From Phenylobacterium sp. (GTDB lineage Bacteria; Pseudomonadota; Alphaproteobacteria; Caulobacterales; Caulobacteraceae), in assembly GCF_004297125.1 (NCBI RefSeq), contig NZ_SCVD01000028.1:62001-126000 (forward strand): a DNA stretch of 64,000 nucleotides, read 5' to 3'. The notes under the pieces were generated by a model. The model was not told where the DNA came from. It did no database searches and saw only the letters and a program-made list of their open reading frames with translations. Both the position numbers and the translations under genes were made by a program. Below, in pieces: positions 1 to 8,472 of this stretch; the stretch's first letter is position 1; the number at the start of each line of letters is the position of its first letter.

Positions 1-1358
1 AGGAACTGGGTGCCCACCAGCAGGGTCAGGCCGGCGGCGAGGCCCAGCGTCGCCAGCAGGCTGCGGACCGGGAAACGCTCCAGGTTGCGCACGATCACCC
101 GCGTCGCCTGGTCGATGGCCGCCCCCCGGACCAGACGATCCAGCAGGCCGGCGCGGTAGGTGGCCGGGCGCAGGGGTTGCATGGCCACGGCAGGCGAGAG
201 GCCCGCTGCGCGGCGTACCGCCGCCACCGAGCCCGCCACGGTCGCCGCCACCGCCACGGCGGAGGCGCCCCCGAACGCCAACCAGTGGAAGCGGACCGCC
301 AGCACGGGGAAGCGGAAATAGTCGCGGTACTGGTCGACGATGGCGGCGGCCAGCGCGCCGCCCACCAGCCCCCCCGCGACCGCCCCCACGAGACCGATCG
401 CGATGGCCATCCGCAGGTAGGGCCGGGCGGCCTCGCCGTCGCGGTAGCCGAAGGCCTTGAGCAGGCCGATCTGCTCGCGTTCGGCGTCCACCAGCCGAGA
501 CACCGTCAGATGCACCAGGGCCGCGGCGATGATCAGGAAGATCGGCGGGAGGATCGAGGCGGAGGTGGAGAGCTCCTTGAGCTCGGCGGCCAGGAAGGCG
601 TGGGAAGCCTGGTCCTCGCGCGCATAGGCCGCTCGGCCGCCATATGGCGCCAGGATCCGGTCCACATCCGCCAGCACCGCCGCCGTCGAGGCGCCTGGCG
701 CAAGCTTCAGCGCCACGGCGTTGAACGCCCCGCTCATGCCGGCCGCGCGCTCGACCGCCGGCCGCGGCGCCCAGAGGACCGCCTGGTGGGCGTCGTCCGG
801 CATGAACGACTCCGGCGCGGGCACGTAGACATATTCCGGCGACAGGACCGCGCCCACGACGGTGAAGGTGAAGGCCCGGCCCTGCACCACGGCGGTCAGC
901 CGGTCGCCCAGCCGGACGCCCGCGGCGTCCATGAAGGTCTTGAGGGCGACCGCCTCGTCCGTTCGCCTCGGATCCGGCATGCGACCGCGGCTCAGGCGAA
1001 TTCGGTTCAGGGCCCGCCCCTCATCGTCCGGCAGCGAGATGAGGCGGGCCATGGCGGGGCGCGCGAGCCCCGGCACGTCCATCAATCCGGCTTCCAGGAT
1101 GCGCCCGTCCGTCGCGGTGACGCCTTCGATCCGGGCCAGCTCGCGGAGGCGGGACAGCGGCGCACGCTTGGCCTGGGCGAAGACGTCGGCGAACCGGGTG
1201 TCCTCGTAGAAGGCCGCCTGGGCCTGCGCCAGCGCCCGCTGGGCCGAGAACGACATCACCGCCACCGACACGCCGCAGGCGATCAGCAGCGCGATCGCCA
1301 TCATCTGGAACTTGAGACGCCACAGGTCGCGCACGAGCTTGCGATCGAGCGGCTTCAC
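1..1358 (-). CDS. ABC transporter permease, FtsX/MacB type (3' end outside window)
   Basis: Inner-membrane permease of an ABC export or lipoprotein-type system. It reads on the minus strand from a GTG at 1358 and runs off the window edge after about 452 codons. The first residues (VKPLDRKLVRDLWRLKFQMM) lead into a membrane segment. A periplasmic MacB-like domain follows, then an FtsX core (residues ~270-360) with the typical SRLVDAEREQIGLLKAFGY stretch. A second copy of the N-terminal motif (NLERFPVRSLLATLGLAAGL) begins at the window edge, so the whole protein is probably of the duplicated ~800-residue type. The GTG overlaps the stop of the ATPase gene by 4 bases, so the pair is translationally coupled. 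Substrate unknown. Confidence 0.85.
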   Translation of the reverse strand, partial: MKPLDRKLVRDLWRLKFQMMAIALLIACGVSVAVMSFSAQRALAQAQAAFYEDTRFADVFAQAKRAPLSRLRELARIEGVTATDGRILEAGLMDVPGLARPAMARLISLPDDEGRALNRIRLSRGRMPDPRRTDEAVALKTFMDAAGVRLGDRLTAVVQGRAFTFTVVGAVLSPEYVYVPAPESFMPDDAHQAVLWAPRPAVERAAGMSGAFNAVALKLAPGASTAAVLADVDRILAPYGGRAAYAREDQASHAFLAAELKELSTSASILPPIFLIIAAALVHLTVSRLVDAEREQIGLLKAFGYRDGEAARPYLRMAIAIGLVGAVAGGLVGGALAAAIVDQYRDYFRFPVLAVRFHWLAFGGASAVAVAATVAGSVAAVRRAAGLSPAVAMQPLRPATYRAGLLDRLVRGAAIDQATRVIVRNLERFPVRSLLATLGLAAGLTLLVGTQF

Positions 1359-2062
1359 CAGGTCATGTCCCGGGGCGCGAGCTTGGCGACGTTGCGCTCG
1401 ATGTCCGTGATCCGCCCGTCGCGGAACCGGATCACCCGGTCGGCCATCCCGGCGATGTCGGCGTTGTGGGACACGATCATGGTCGTCGTGCCGACGTCGC
1501 GCGCGACCTCTGAGATCGCCTCGAGCACCTGGACGCCGCTTTCGCTGTCGAGGGAGCCGGTGGGTTCGTCGCAGAACAGGAGCTGCGGCCGCTTGGCGAT
1601 CGCGCGCGCCACCGCCACGCGCTGCTGCTGGCCGCCGGAGAGCTGCGCCGGAAAGTGGTCGAACCGGTCGGCGAGCCCGACCCGCGCCAGGGCTTCTTCC
1701 GGCGTCATGGGATTGCTGGCGATCTCGGTGATCAGCGCCACGTTCTCGCGCGCGGTCAGGCTGGGCACAAGGTTGAAGAACTGGAAGATGAAGCCCACCG
1801 ATGTGCGCCGGTAACGTGTGAGCTCCACGTCGCTGGCGCGCGTCAGCTCCCGATCCTGGAACCGCGCCGATCCCGAGGTCGCCCGGTCCAGGCCGCCCAG
1901 GATGTTCAGCAGCGTCGACTTGCCCGATCCGGACGGGCCCAGCAGGACGAGGGTCTCCCCGTTGACGATCTCGAGATCGACGCCCCGAAGCGCATGCACG
2001 TCTCCCGCCGAGGTCGAATAGACCTTGCCCAGCTCGCGCACCGAGAGTGCGGCGTCGGTCAT
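1355..2062 (-). CDS. ABC transporter ATP-binding protein, LolD/MacB family
   Basis: Cytoplasmic ATPase, 235 residues, that powers the overlapping FtsX-type permease. It has Walker A GPSGSGKS (42-49), the signature LSGGQQQRVAVARA (~140-153), Walker B LLFCDEPTGSLD and a switch histidine in VSHNADIAG. The inserted FFNLVPSLTARENV stretch is typical of the LolD/MacB/FtsE branch, whose members drive mechanotransmission rather than classical transport. The length is normal. The gene is upstream of the permease and shares a 4-base overlap with it. The exported substrate cannot be read from the sequence. Confidence 0.92.
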   Translation of the reverse strand: MTDAALSVRELGKVYSTSAGDVHALRGVDLEIVNGETLVLLGPSGSGKSTLLNILGGLDRATSGSARFQDRELTRASDVELTRYRRTSVGFIFQFFNLVPSLTARENVALITEIASNPMTPEEALARVGLADRFDHFPAQLSGGQQQRVAVARAIAKRPQLLFCDEPTGSLDSESGVQVLEAISEVARDVGTTTMIVSHNADIAGMADRVIRFRDGRITDIERNVAKLAPRDMTW

Positions 2063-2157
2063 GTGGACACGGTCTCCGAGGCGGGTGCTCCCATGGTCGA
2101 TACGACGCCATCCCGGAACGGGCCTTGACCTGACGCAACCGCTGGACGCGGCGCCGA

Positions 2158-2171
2158 TTGACGCTCGTCAA
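2158..2171. promoter_or_regulatory. small perfect dyad between divergent genes
   Basis: TTGACGCTCGTCAA is a perfect inverted repeat (TTGACG, 2-base centre, CGTCAA). It lies in the 171-base gap between the ABC ATPase (minus) and the small membrane protein at 2234 (plus). It could be an operator or contain a -35 element for either gene. No regulator is evident. Confidence 0.25.
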
Positions 2172-2233
2172 GGCGCCCGCGGCCGGGCCCGGTCAGGTTC
2201 GAGCGTGGCGTCGCGCCATGCAGGACGCCGCCC

Positions 2234-2767
2234 ATGGACACCGACCCCACGACCTTGCGCGCGCCCTGGCACGGCTCCGCCGACCTCGCGACGCTGGCGC
2301 GTCACCTGATCTCCGTGCCGTTCGTCTACGGCCTGCTCCTGCCGATCGCCTTCCTCGACGCGGCGGTCAGCGCCTATCAGGCCATGTGCTTCCGCCTCTG
2401 GGGGATGCCCAGGGTCCGGCGTTCGGAACACCTGATCCTGGACCGCCACAAGCTGTCCTATCTGAACGGCCCGCAGAAACTGAACTGCCTCTACTGCGGC
2501 TATGCGAACGGCGTCCTCGCCTACGCGCGCGAGATCGCCGGCCGAACCGAGCAGTACTGGTGCCCGATCAAGCACGCTGTCGATCCGCCGGCGCCGCACG
2601 CCAGGTACGCCGACTTCATCGACTACAAGGACGCAAAAGGATTTGGCGCGCGCGCGCCGGCGCTCCGGGCTGCGATCCAGGCGCCCAGCGGTCGCCAGGC
2701 GGCGCCGGTCGAGGACCGGGTGGAGGGTTTCGCCCATCACGTGGCGCCCTACCCCGTCGAGGACTGA
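2234..2767 (+). CDS. hypothetical membrane-associated protein with cysteine motif
   Basis: Protein of 177 residues whose family I do not recognise by name. Residues ~24-55 form one hydrophobic, probably membrane-spanning stretch (LISVPFVYGLLLPIAFLDAAVSAYQ). A conserved-looking core follows with a CxxC pair (NCLYCGYANG) and a third cysteine in EQYWCPIKHA, which could bind metal or form a disulfide. The C-terminus is acidic and proline-containing. The frame is the only one here with protein-like composition, although several other frames are open. It stands alone between the divergent ABC operon and the convergent hutC-like gene. Confidence 0.7.
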   Translation: MDTDPTTLRAPWHGSADLATLARHLISVPFVYGLLLPIAFLDAAVSAYQAMCFRLWGMPRVRRSEHLILDRHKLSYLNGPQKLNCLYCGYANGVLAYAREIAGRTEQYWCPIKHAVDPPAPHARYADFIDYKDAKGFGARAPALRAAIQAPSGRQAAPVEDRVEGFAHHVAPYPVED

Positions 2768-2804
2768 CGTCGACCAGGCGCCCACCTGGCCGCGACGACC
2801 CGAC

Positions 2805-3539
2805 CTAGCCGCGGGCCGAGTGCGGCTGGGGAGCGAACCGCGCCACCAGGTCGTAGGCCTCGCCCGGGAACGTCAGCCGCACGTGAGTGATCCGGTCCGC
2901 GCCCCGCCACGTCTGCCGTTCCAGGACGAGGCAGGCGGCCATCGGTTCGATACCGAGGGCGGCGCTGGTCGCCTTGGGGACGTTGGCGGCGCTGATGCGA
3001 TGCTCGGCCTCCGTCCACGGCACGTGACCCAGCAGCCAGCTCCCCGGAGCGGTGAGCGCGAAGTCGACGCCCGCCGCCTCGGGCGCCGCCTCGAGATTGA
3101 TCAGGCGCTCCTCGAGGGCGAACGGGCGGCCGCTGGCGCGATGCAGGCAACGCAGCGCCAGCACTTCGACGGGCGACGCCAGGCCCAGTTCCTCGATCTC
3201 GCGGCGGCTGGAGATCCGGGACTTCTGCGAGAGCAGGTCGTAGCCGTAGGGCTCGCCCCGCGCGGTGACCTCGGCCGGGATGTCGGGGATGTCGAGCACG
3301 ACCGAATGGATGCGGGGGCGCGACACGAACGACCCGGCGCCGCGGCGCCGCACGATGAGGCCGGACTCGGCGAGCGGCCCCAGCGCCTTGTTCACCGTCA
3401 TCCGCGAGCAGCCGTACTCGGTCATCAGCTCGTGCTCGAAGGGGATGCGGTGGCCCGGCGGCCAGGCGCCGGTGAGGATCCGCTTCGAAATGTCGGCGCG
3501 GATCCGCTTGTGGAGGGTCGCGTCCTTGAGGTCGGTCAT
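2805..3539 (-). CDS. hutC: HutC-like GntR-family repressor
   Basis: DNA-binding repressor, 244 residues. It has an N-terminal GntR winged helix (residues ~5-72, LHKRIRADISKRILTGAWPP through RRRGAGSFVSRP) and a C-terminal UTRA effector domain. The UTRA part carries the HutC-type sequences LINLEAAPEAAGVDF and VPWTEAEHRISAANV. HutC regulators repress histidine-utilisation genes and respond to urocanate. No hut enzyme gene is in this window, so the target is either elsewhere or different. The ATG at 3539 was chosen because the family starts directly at the helix domain; the frame stays open farther upstream. Confidence 0.85.
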   Translation of the reverse strand: MTDLKDATLHKRIRADISKRILTGAWPPGHRIPFEHELMTEYGCSRMTVNKALGPLAESGLIVRRRGAGSFVSRPRIHSVVLDIPDIPAEVTARGEPYGYDLLSQKSRISSRREIEELGLASPVEVLALRCLHRASGRPFALEERLINLEAAPEAAGVDFALTAPGSWLLGHVPWTEAEHRISAANVPKATSAALGIEPMAACLVLERQTWRGADRITHVRLTFPGEAYDLVARFAPQPHSARG

Positions 3540-3684
3540 GCGGTGGAACGGCTCGTGGCGACCGGGAGGGCGCGATGATTCCGCCAGGGCGACGCTGGCG
3601 TCCACCTTCGAGCGCGCCGTCGCTGCGGATTCATCGGGACTCCGGCGCCGGCGGCGACAGGCTGGGGGACGACCGGGGGCGCGC

Positions 3685-4473
3685 CTACCCGGCGTCCTCC
3701 GACGCGGACTGCGGCGCGCCATGGGCCCCGGCCCGGGCGGTGGGCCGGCGCGCACGGCGCCGCGCCGCCAGCCGCTCCCAGGGATCCAGGATCCAGGCGA
3801 AGTCTCCCCGGCGGAAGCTGCGGAACAGCAGGATCAGGCCGCTCAGGGCCAGCCAGGCCGCGCCGACGGCCACCGTGACGATCAGCGGGTGGTTGAAGCT
3901 CTGGCGCTCCTGGTAGTCCATGATGTGCAGCATCCAGGCGATGTCCCAGAGCCGCCAGGTGTCGTTCTTGGCGCCCAGCACCTCGCCGGTCGTCGCCGAG
4001 ACCAGCAGGGTGGTGCGGTCCTTGTCGGAGAACTCCACGCGCCACACCGGCAGGGCGAGATCCCGCGTCTCCAGCGTCGGGCGGTCCACCCGCTCGACGG
4101 AGCGGACGGGCTCGGCGCCGCTGTAGCGCGCCACCGCCAGCGCCTTGGCCTTGGCCGCGTCGATCGGGATCGGCGTTCCGCGCGTCGCCTCGAGCACCTG
4201 CACGCCCGCCGCGGTCGTCACCTCGTACACATAGGTGTCGAACAGCGGCTTGAACTGCAGCTTCAGGATCGGGGCGCCCACCGTTTCGGAGAGCGCGGCC
4301 AGCGGCAGCGGCTGCGCGGGCGCCTCGATCCGCGCCACGGGCAGGATGGCGTGCTCCGCCGACACCTGGTGATGGTCCAGCAGCGCCATCACTGCGCCGC
4401 TCGCCGCCCAGAGGAGGAACTGCAGGCCGAGCACCAGGCCGAACCATTTGTGAAGCCAGCGGATCAGGAACAT
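3685..4473 (-). CDS. PepSY-domain membrane protein (second of pair)
   Basis: Inner-membrane protein, 262 residues. A first membrane helix at ~10-31 is followed by a periplasmic region with PepSY-like repeats (residues ~95-165, TPIPIDAAKAKALAVARYSG) and a second helix at ~197-222. The C-terminus is Arg- and Ala-rich. It shares the sequence pattern WMxHIMDYxxRQxxNxPLI with the PepSY gene upstream, so the two are paralogs. Such proteins next to TonB-dependent receptors are usually taken to help reduce or release iron or other metals from siderophores. That role is inferred from context. It starts 9 bases after the stop of its partner. Confidence 0.8.
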   Translation of the reverse strand: MFLIRWLHKWFGLVLGLQFLLWAASGAVMALLDHHQVSAEHAILPVARIEAPAQPLPLAALSETVGAPILKLQFKPLFDTYVYEVTTAAGVQVLEATRGTPIPIDAAKAKALAVARYSGAEPVRSVERVDRPTLETRDLALPVWRVEFSDKDRTTLLVSATTGEVLGAKNDTWRLWDIAWMLHIMDYQERQSFNHPLIVTVAVGAAWLALSGLILLFRSFRRGDFAWILDPWERLAARRRARRPTARAGAHGAPQSASEDAG

Positions 4474-4482
4474 CTGCGGACC

Positions 4483-5190
4483 TCAGGCGGCGGCTTTGCG
4501 CACGCGGCGCTTGCGGCGGAAACTGTAGATGAGGAGCCAGCCGCCGGTGGCTGCGGTGGCCACGGCCATCCAGGTGAAGACCCGGATCAGCGGGTTGTTC
4601 ACGTCCTGGCGGTCGTCGTAGTCCATGATGTGGAACATCCAGACGAAGTCGAAGGTCCGCCACAGGTCGTGCCGGCGCGACACCAGTTCGCCGGTGAACG
4701 GCGAGATGTAGAATGTGGGCCGCCAGGCGCCTTCGAATTCGACCCGCCATAGCGGCATCGGCCGGGTCTGGACCTCGAGCGGCGCCTTGGTCAGCAGCTC
4801 GGCGCTGACGATCCCGCCGTCCTCGGCGAACAGGGCCCTGGCGCGAGCTCGCGCCTGCGCCTCGGTCAGCGGCGAGAGCTTGGCTCCCGTCCGCGCGTCG
4901 AACAGCGCCTTGCCGCTCTCGGTCTCCACCACATAGACCGGTTCGCCCAGCTGCCGTTCGAGACGGGCGGCGAGCAGGCCGGGCGCGAGGTGCGCCAGGT
5001 GGGCGGGCTCCACCAGGCCGGTCATGTCGATCGGGACGCTCGGGGGAGCCTTCACCAGGCGGTCGCCGTGGATGATGTCGATGTGGACCGCGGTCATGTA
5101 GAGGCCGCTCAGCGTCCAGAACACGGCCTGGATCGCCACCAGAAGGGCGAGCCACTTGTGGGTCTTCCGAGCGAGGGCGGGCCAGCGCAT
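4483..5190 (-). CDS. PepSY-domain membrane protein (first of pair)
   Basis: Inner-membrane protein, 235 residues. It has an N-terminal helix (~10-32, THKWLALLVAIQAVFWTLSGLYM), a periplasmic PepSY region (ARTGAKLSPLTEAQARARARALF) and a C-terminal helix (~200-220). The tail RRKRRVRKAAA is basic and should face the cytoplasm. It carries the same WMFHIMDYDDRQDVNNPLI segment as its neighbour. It lies 76 bases downstream of the TonB-dependent receptor on the same strand, so the three genes probably form one outer- and inner-membrane uptake unit. Confidence 0.8.
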   Translation of the reverse strand: MRWPALARKTHKWLALLVAIQAVFWTLSGLYMTAVHIDIIHGDRLVKAPPSVPIDMTGLVEPAHLAHLAPGLLAARLERQLGEPVYVVETESGKALFDARTGAKLSPLTEAQARARARALFAEDGGIVSAELLTKAPLEVQTRPMPLWRVEFEGAWRPTFYISPFTGELVSRRHDLWRTFDFVWMFHIMDYDDRQDVNNPLIRVFTWMAVATAATGGWLLIYSFRRKRRVRKAAA

Positions 5191-5266
5191 GCGTCGTCTC
5201 TTGGTCTCGGGTCGAACGCCGGCCAGGCGAGTGGGGAAGCCCAGCCGGCGCTCTCGGGGGGCGGCT

Positions 5267-7939
5267 CTAGAAGGTGTACTGCAGCCGCACGTAGCCCCGG
5301 CGACCCAGGAGGTCGTAGGTCATGGTGTCGGTGTTGGCGTCGGTCCAGCTCTGAATGAACGGCGCGTCCTTGTCGAAGACGTTGTCGACGCCGACGGCGA
5401 TGCTGGCCTTCTCGGTGAACCGGTAGGAGGCCTGGACGAAGTGGTAGAAGACGTTTGAGGTGCGCGACCCGATGGCGCTCGGCGCCGCGTTGAAGTCCTT
5501 GGCCTTGCCGATCATCTGCACGGACCAGGTGGCGTTCCAGTTGACGTCCGACAGGGTGAAGGCCGCGTTGGAGCGCCAGTGCGGATAGCCGCCGTTGCCG
5601 CCGCCGATGCGGCCGTCGAAGACGATCGGGTCGGCGCCCAGGAACGGGATGACCTCGTACTTGCCGAGGTAGGTGGTGTTCCAGTCGATGTCCGCCTGCA
5701 GGCCGCGCACGTCGAAGCCGTAGCGCACGCCGAAGTCCACGCCCTTCATGGTCTCCTTGCCCGCGTTGGTCGGCTGGGAGGACAGGAAGTTCACCTCGCC
5801 GGTCAGGGCGCTGCGGCGGAACTGGGTGGGCGAGCAGAACGGGTGCGACAGGTTCGCGCTGGCGTAGCAGACCGACAGCTTGGTGGAGCCCGGGATGTTG
5901 CGGATGGCGTCTTTGATCTGGATGTCGAAATAGTCGACCGTGATCGACAGGCCCGGCGCATAGGTCGGCTGGTACACGACGCCGAGCGTCAGGTTTTCCG
6001 ACTTCTCCGGCTGGAGGTTCTGATTGCCCCCCACTGTGGTCAGGACCGTGTTGCCGAGCTGGACATAGCCGGCCGGCACGCCGGAGGCGCGGCAGTTGGC
6101 GACCAGCGTGGCGTTGGCGCTGGTCGAGTAGCGGCTGCACGGGTCGGTGGTGGTGAGGTTGCCCTCGGCCACGCCGCCGAACAGCTCCGGCACGCTCGGT
6201 ATCCGGAAACCGGTGCCGTAGGTGGCGCGCAGACGCAGGCCCGACATCACGGTCCAGTCCAGGCCCAGCTTGTAGGTCCAGTTGTCGCCGAACAGATTGT
6301 AGTCGGAGTAGCGCGCCGCGCCGTTCAGCTCGAGGCGTTCGACCATCGGCATGTCCGCCAGCAGCGGCGCGGAGAGCTCCGCATAGGCCTCCTTGGTCTT
6401 CACCTCGCCGCGGATCGGGCTCTGCTGGTTGGTGTTGGCGACGCCCAGCACCGTCAGGGCGTCCGGGTTCCGGTAACCCACCTCTTCCCGGTAGACGGCG
6501 CCGGCGGCCATCGCCAGCGGGCCGGCCGGCAACTGGAAGAGCGTGCCGGTGATGTCGGCGGTGACGCTCTTCTGCTCGTTGCCCCCGTTGTCGCGGGTGG
6601 TGGCCAGGATGTAGTTCAGCACCTGGGGCGTGAGGTCGCCCGCGCCCAGATAGTCACCGCAGGGCGCCGTCGTGGTGGCGCCCGGCAGGCAAGCGGCCAG
6701 GGTCTCGCCGACGCGCTGCAGGTTGGCGACGTTGGTGGAGCCGTCGACGCCCTTGGTCTTGCCCCAGTTGCCCGCGACCTCCCAGGTCCAGTCGCCCGCG
6801 AACTTGCCGCGCAGGCCGCCCACCAGCCGCCAGGTGTCGGTCTCCTGGAAGAACTGGCGGGGGCCCGGCTCGGCCAGCCGGCGCTGGATCAGGGTGATCT
6901 GCTGGCCGGTGGGGTTGGTGCGGTTGTTCGCGGGGATGACGAGGTTGCGCAGGGTGCCGGGCGTCGCGATCTGGTCGCTCTGCCGGTTCGTGAACATGAA
7001 CTCGCCGAACAGCTCCACGTCCTCGGTGAGGTCGTAGTCGCCGAACACGCCCACGCTGATCCGCTCGATGGCGCTGACCGCGTTCAGGAACGAGTTGGAG
7101 TTGAAGTTGTGCTTGGCGGCGCTGTAAGGCTCGAAGAAGTCGCCGTTGCCGCCGGGCGTCTGGTTGAAGTTGATCTGCTGGCCGTTCGGCAGCACCGCGC
7201 GGCCGCCGACCGTCGAGGCGCTGCCGACGCAGACAAGCTGGCCGCCGACCTCGCCCAGTCCGCAGGGTTCGCGGTCGGCCATGTTGACCGGCTTGGTCTT
7301 CTGGTAGTTCACCGCCGCCGTGAAGCCGCCGCGCTCGCCGCGCAGGCCCCACAACAGGTCGCCGGTGAACTCCTCGCCGTCGCCTTCGTCGGTGACGCCG
7401 TACTTGCCGGTCACCTGCACGCCCTCGAAGTCGTTGCGGGTGATGATGTTGACCACGCCGGCCACCGCGTCGGCGCCGTAGATCGCCGAGGCGCCGTCCT
7501 TCAGCACGTCGATGCGGCCAATGATGGCGGCGGGGATGGTGTTCAGGTCGACCGCGCTGTTGGCGCCGGTGCCGCCATAGACCACCCGACGACCGTTCAG
7601 CAGCACCAGGGTGCGGTTGATGCCCATGCCGCGCAGGTTCACCTGGGCGGTGCCGTAGCCGTTGCCGGTCCAGTAGGCGTTGGTCTGCCCGCCGGCGTTG
7701 CCGGCCGAGGCCGGCAGGCGCTGCAGGATGGTTTCCACATTCGCGGCGCCGGTCCGCGCGATGGCTTCCTCGGTGACGACGGTGGCCGGGCCCACGCCGG
7801 TGATGTCCGTCCGCTTGATCCGGCTGCCGGTGACGACGACCTCGTCGATGGCGCCCTCCGCGGCGGCGGCGGCGCCGGTCGCCATCGCCATTGAAACGCA
7901 GGCGCTCGCGAACAGGAGCCGCTTCGAAATCTGAGTCAT
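5267..7939 (-). CDS. TonB-dependent outer-membrane receptor
   Basis: Outer-membrane active transporter, 890 residues. A signal peptide (1-27, ending ATGAAAAAE) is followed by a TonB-box-like stretch EVVVTGSRI and a plug domain with NLRGMGINRTLVLLNGRRV and the conserved IDVLKDGASAIYGADAVAGVVNIITR. The long beta barrel ends in the usual aromatic residue (YVRLQYTF). The type is that of Caulobacter/Sphingomonas receptors with unknown organic or metal-chelate substrates. The two PepSY genes directly downstream make a siderophore-like ligand more likely than a sugar. The 533-base upstream gap contains palindromes that could serve regulation. Confidence 0.93.
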   Translation of the reverse strand: MTQISKRLLFASACVSMAMATGAAAAAEGAIDEVVVTGSRIKRTDITGVGPATVVTEEAIARTGAANVETILQRLPASAGNAGGQTNAYWTGNGYGTAQVNLRGMGINRTLVLLNGRRVVYGGTGANSAVDLNTIPAAIIGRIDVLKDGASAIYGADAVAGVVNIITRNDFEGVQVTGKYGVTDEGDGEEFTGDLLWGLRGERGGFTAAVNYQKTKPVNMADREPCGLGEVGGQLVCVGSASTVGGRAVLPNGQQINFNQTPGGNGDFFEPYSAAKHNFNSNSFLNAVSAIERISVGVFGDYDLTEDVELFGEFMFTNRQSDQIATPGTLRNLVIPANNRTNPTGQQITLIQRRLAEPGPRQFFQETDTWRLVGGLRGKFAGDWTWEVAGNWGKTKGVDGSTNVANLQRVGETLAACLPGATTTAPCGDYLGAGDLTPQVLNYILATTRDNGGNEQKSVTADITGTLFQLPAGPLAMAAGAVYREEVGYRNPDALTVLGVANTNQQSPIRGEVKTKEAYAELSAPLLADMPMVERLELNGAARYSDYNLFGDNWTYKLGLDWTVMSGLRLRATYGTGFRIPSVPELFGGVAEGNLTTTDPCSRYSTSANATLVANCRASGVPAGYVQLGNTVLTTVGGNQNLQPEKSENLTLGVVYQPTYAPGLSITVDYFDIQIKDAIRNIPGSTKLSVCYASANLSHPFCSPTQFRRSALTGEVNFLSSQPTNAGKETMKGVDFGVRYGFDVRGLQADIDWNTTYLGKYEVIPFLGADPIVFDGRIGGGNGGYPHWRSNAAFTLSDVNWNATWSVQMIGKAKDFNAAPSAIGSRTSNVFYHFVQASYRFTEKASIAVGVDNVFDKDAPFIQSWTDANTDTMTYDLLGRRGYVRLQYTF

Positions 7940-8472
7940 GACTACCCCCGGTGTCCCCGACCGCCGCCCAATTCCGGGTCCGGCGCGTTCGACGTGGCGA
8001 AGTTTTCCGGTCCGCCCGACGGGGGTGTCAATCCATGTATATACATATCGACCCGGCTCTTTCGGGAACGAATTTGCGGGAATCCCGCAGACGTCGGGGC
8101 CAAACCAGATTTCCAGCCACGCCGCGCGAAACGAAATGCCCCGATCGAGCCTCAGAGGCGCGAGAACTCGGCTTTCTTCAATCTGTCAAATAAAACACAG
8201 ATCACAGTGTCAATGCCGCCTTTATAGACAACAACTCTGTGGGAAAAACATACCCATCATTGGCAAGGTTCGTCCTTTGCGCGTGGGAACCATGGTAAGG
8301 TCGCCATGACGTTGCATAATTTCTAGCACGGAAAATTCGACTAAGCTTCCTACAATTGGAAGCTGAAAGATGATTCACTCGGACAGACGGCCCGAACACG
8401 CGGAAAATGACGACCCTGATCTTCCCATGATGGGAAGGTCGCTCCGGCTGCCGGCCCCAGTGACGGCGCGCC
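7940..8472. other. long intergenic region with four inverted repeats
   Basis: No convincing gene is present; the open frames here have no coding character and no good start site. The stretch is clearly more AT-rich than its flanks. Perfect dyads stand at 8035-8046 (ATGTATATACAT), 8075-8089 (TGCGGGA-A-TCCCGCA), 8344-8364 (AGCTTCC-N7-GGAAGCT) and 8421-8437 (CTTCCCA-TGA-TGGGAAG). The first lies about 96 bases upstream of the receptor start. The last lies 36 bases past the copB stop and may be a weak terminator. Confidence 0.5.
8035..8046. promoter_or_regulatory. candidate operator upstream of the TonB-dependent receptor
   Basis: ATGTATATACAT is a perfect 12-base palindrome in an otherwise GC-rich setting, about 96 bases before the receptor start on the minus strand. 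Its composition and position suit a repressor site or a promoter element. No cognate regulator gene is adjacent. Confidence 0.3.

Noticed and set aside
177..1814. 545-codon open frame on the plus strand
   Set aside because: It is antisense to the ABC permease and ATPase, with an Arg/His/Gly-rich translation and no domain. Long antisense frames are common at this GC content.
2805..3539. Histidine-utilisation operon next to hutC
   Set aside because: Neighbouring genes are PepSY membrane proteins and a small unknown protein; none resembles HutH, HutU, HutI or HutG.
5579..7894. 771-codon open frame on the plus strand
   Set aside because: It is the mirror of the TonB-dependent receptor, Val/Ala/Gly/His-rich without motifs, while the receptor frame is unmistakable.
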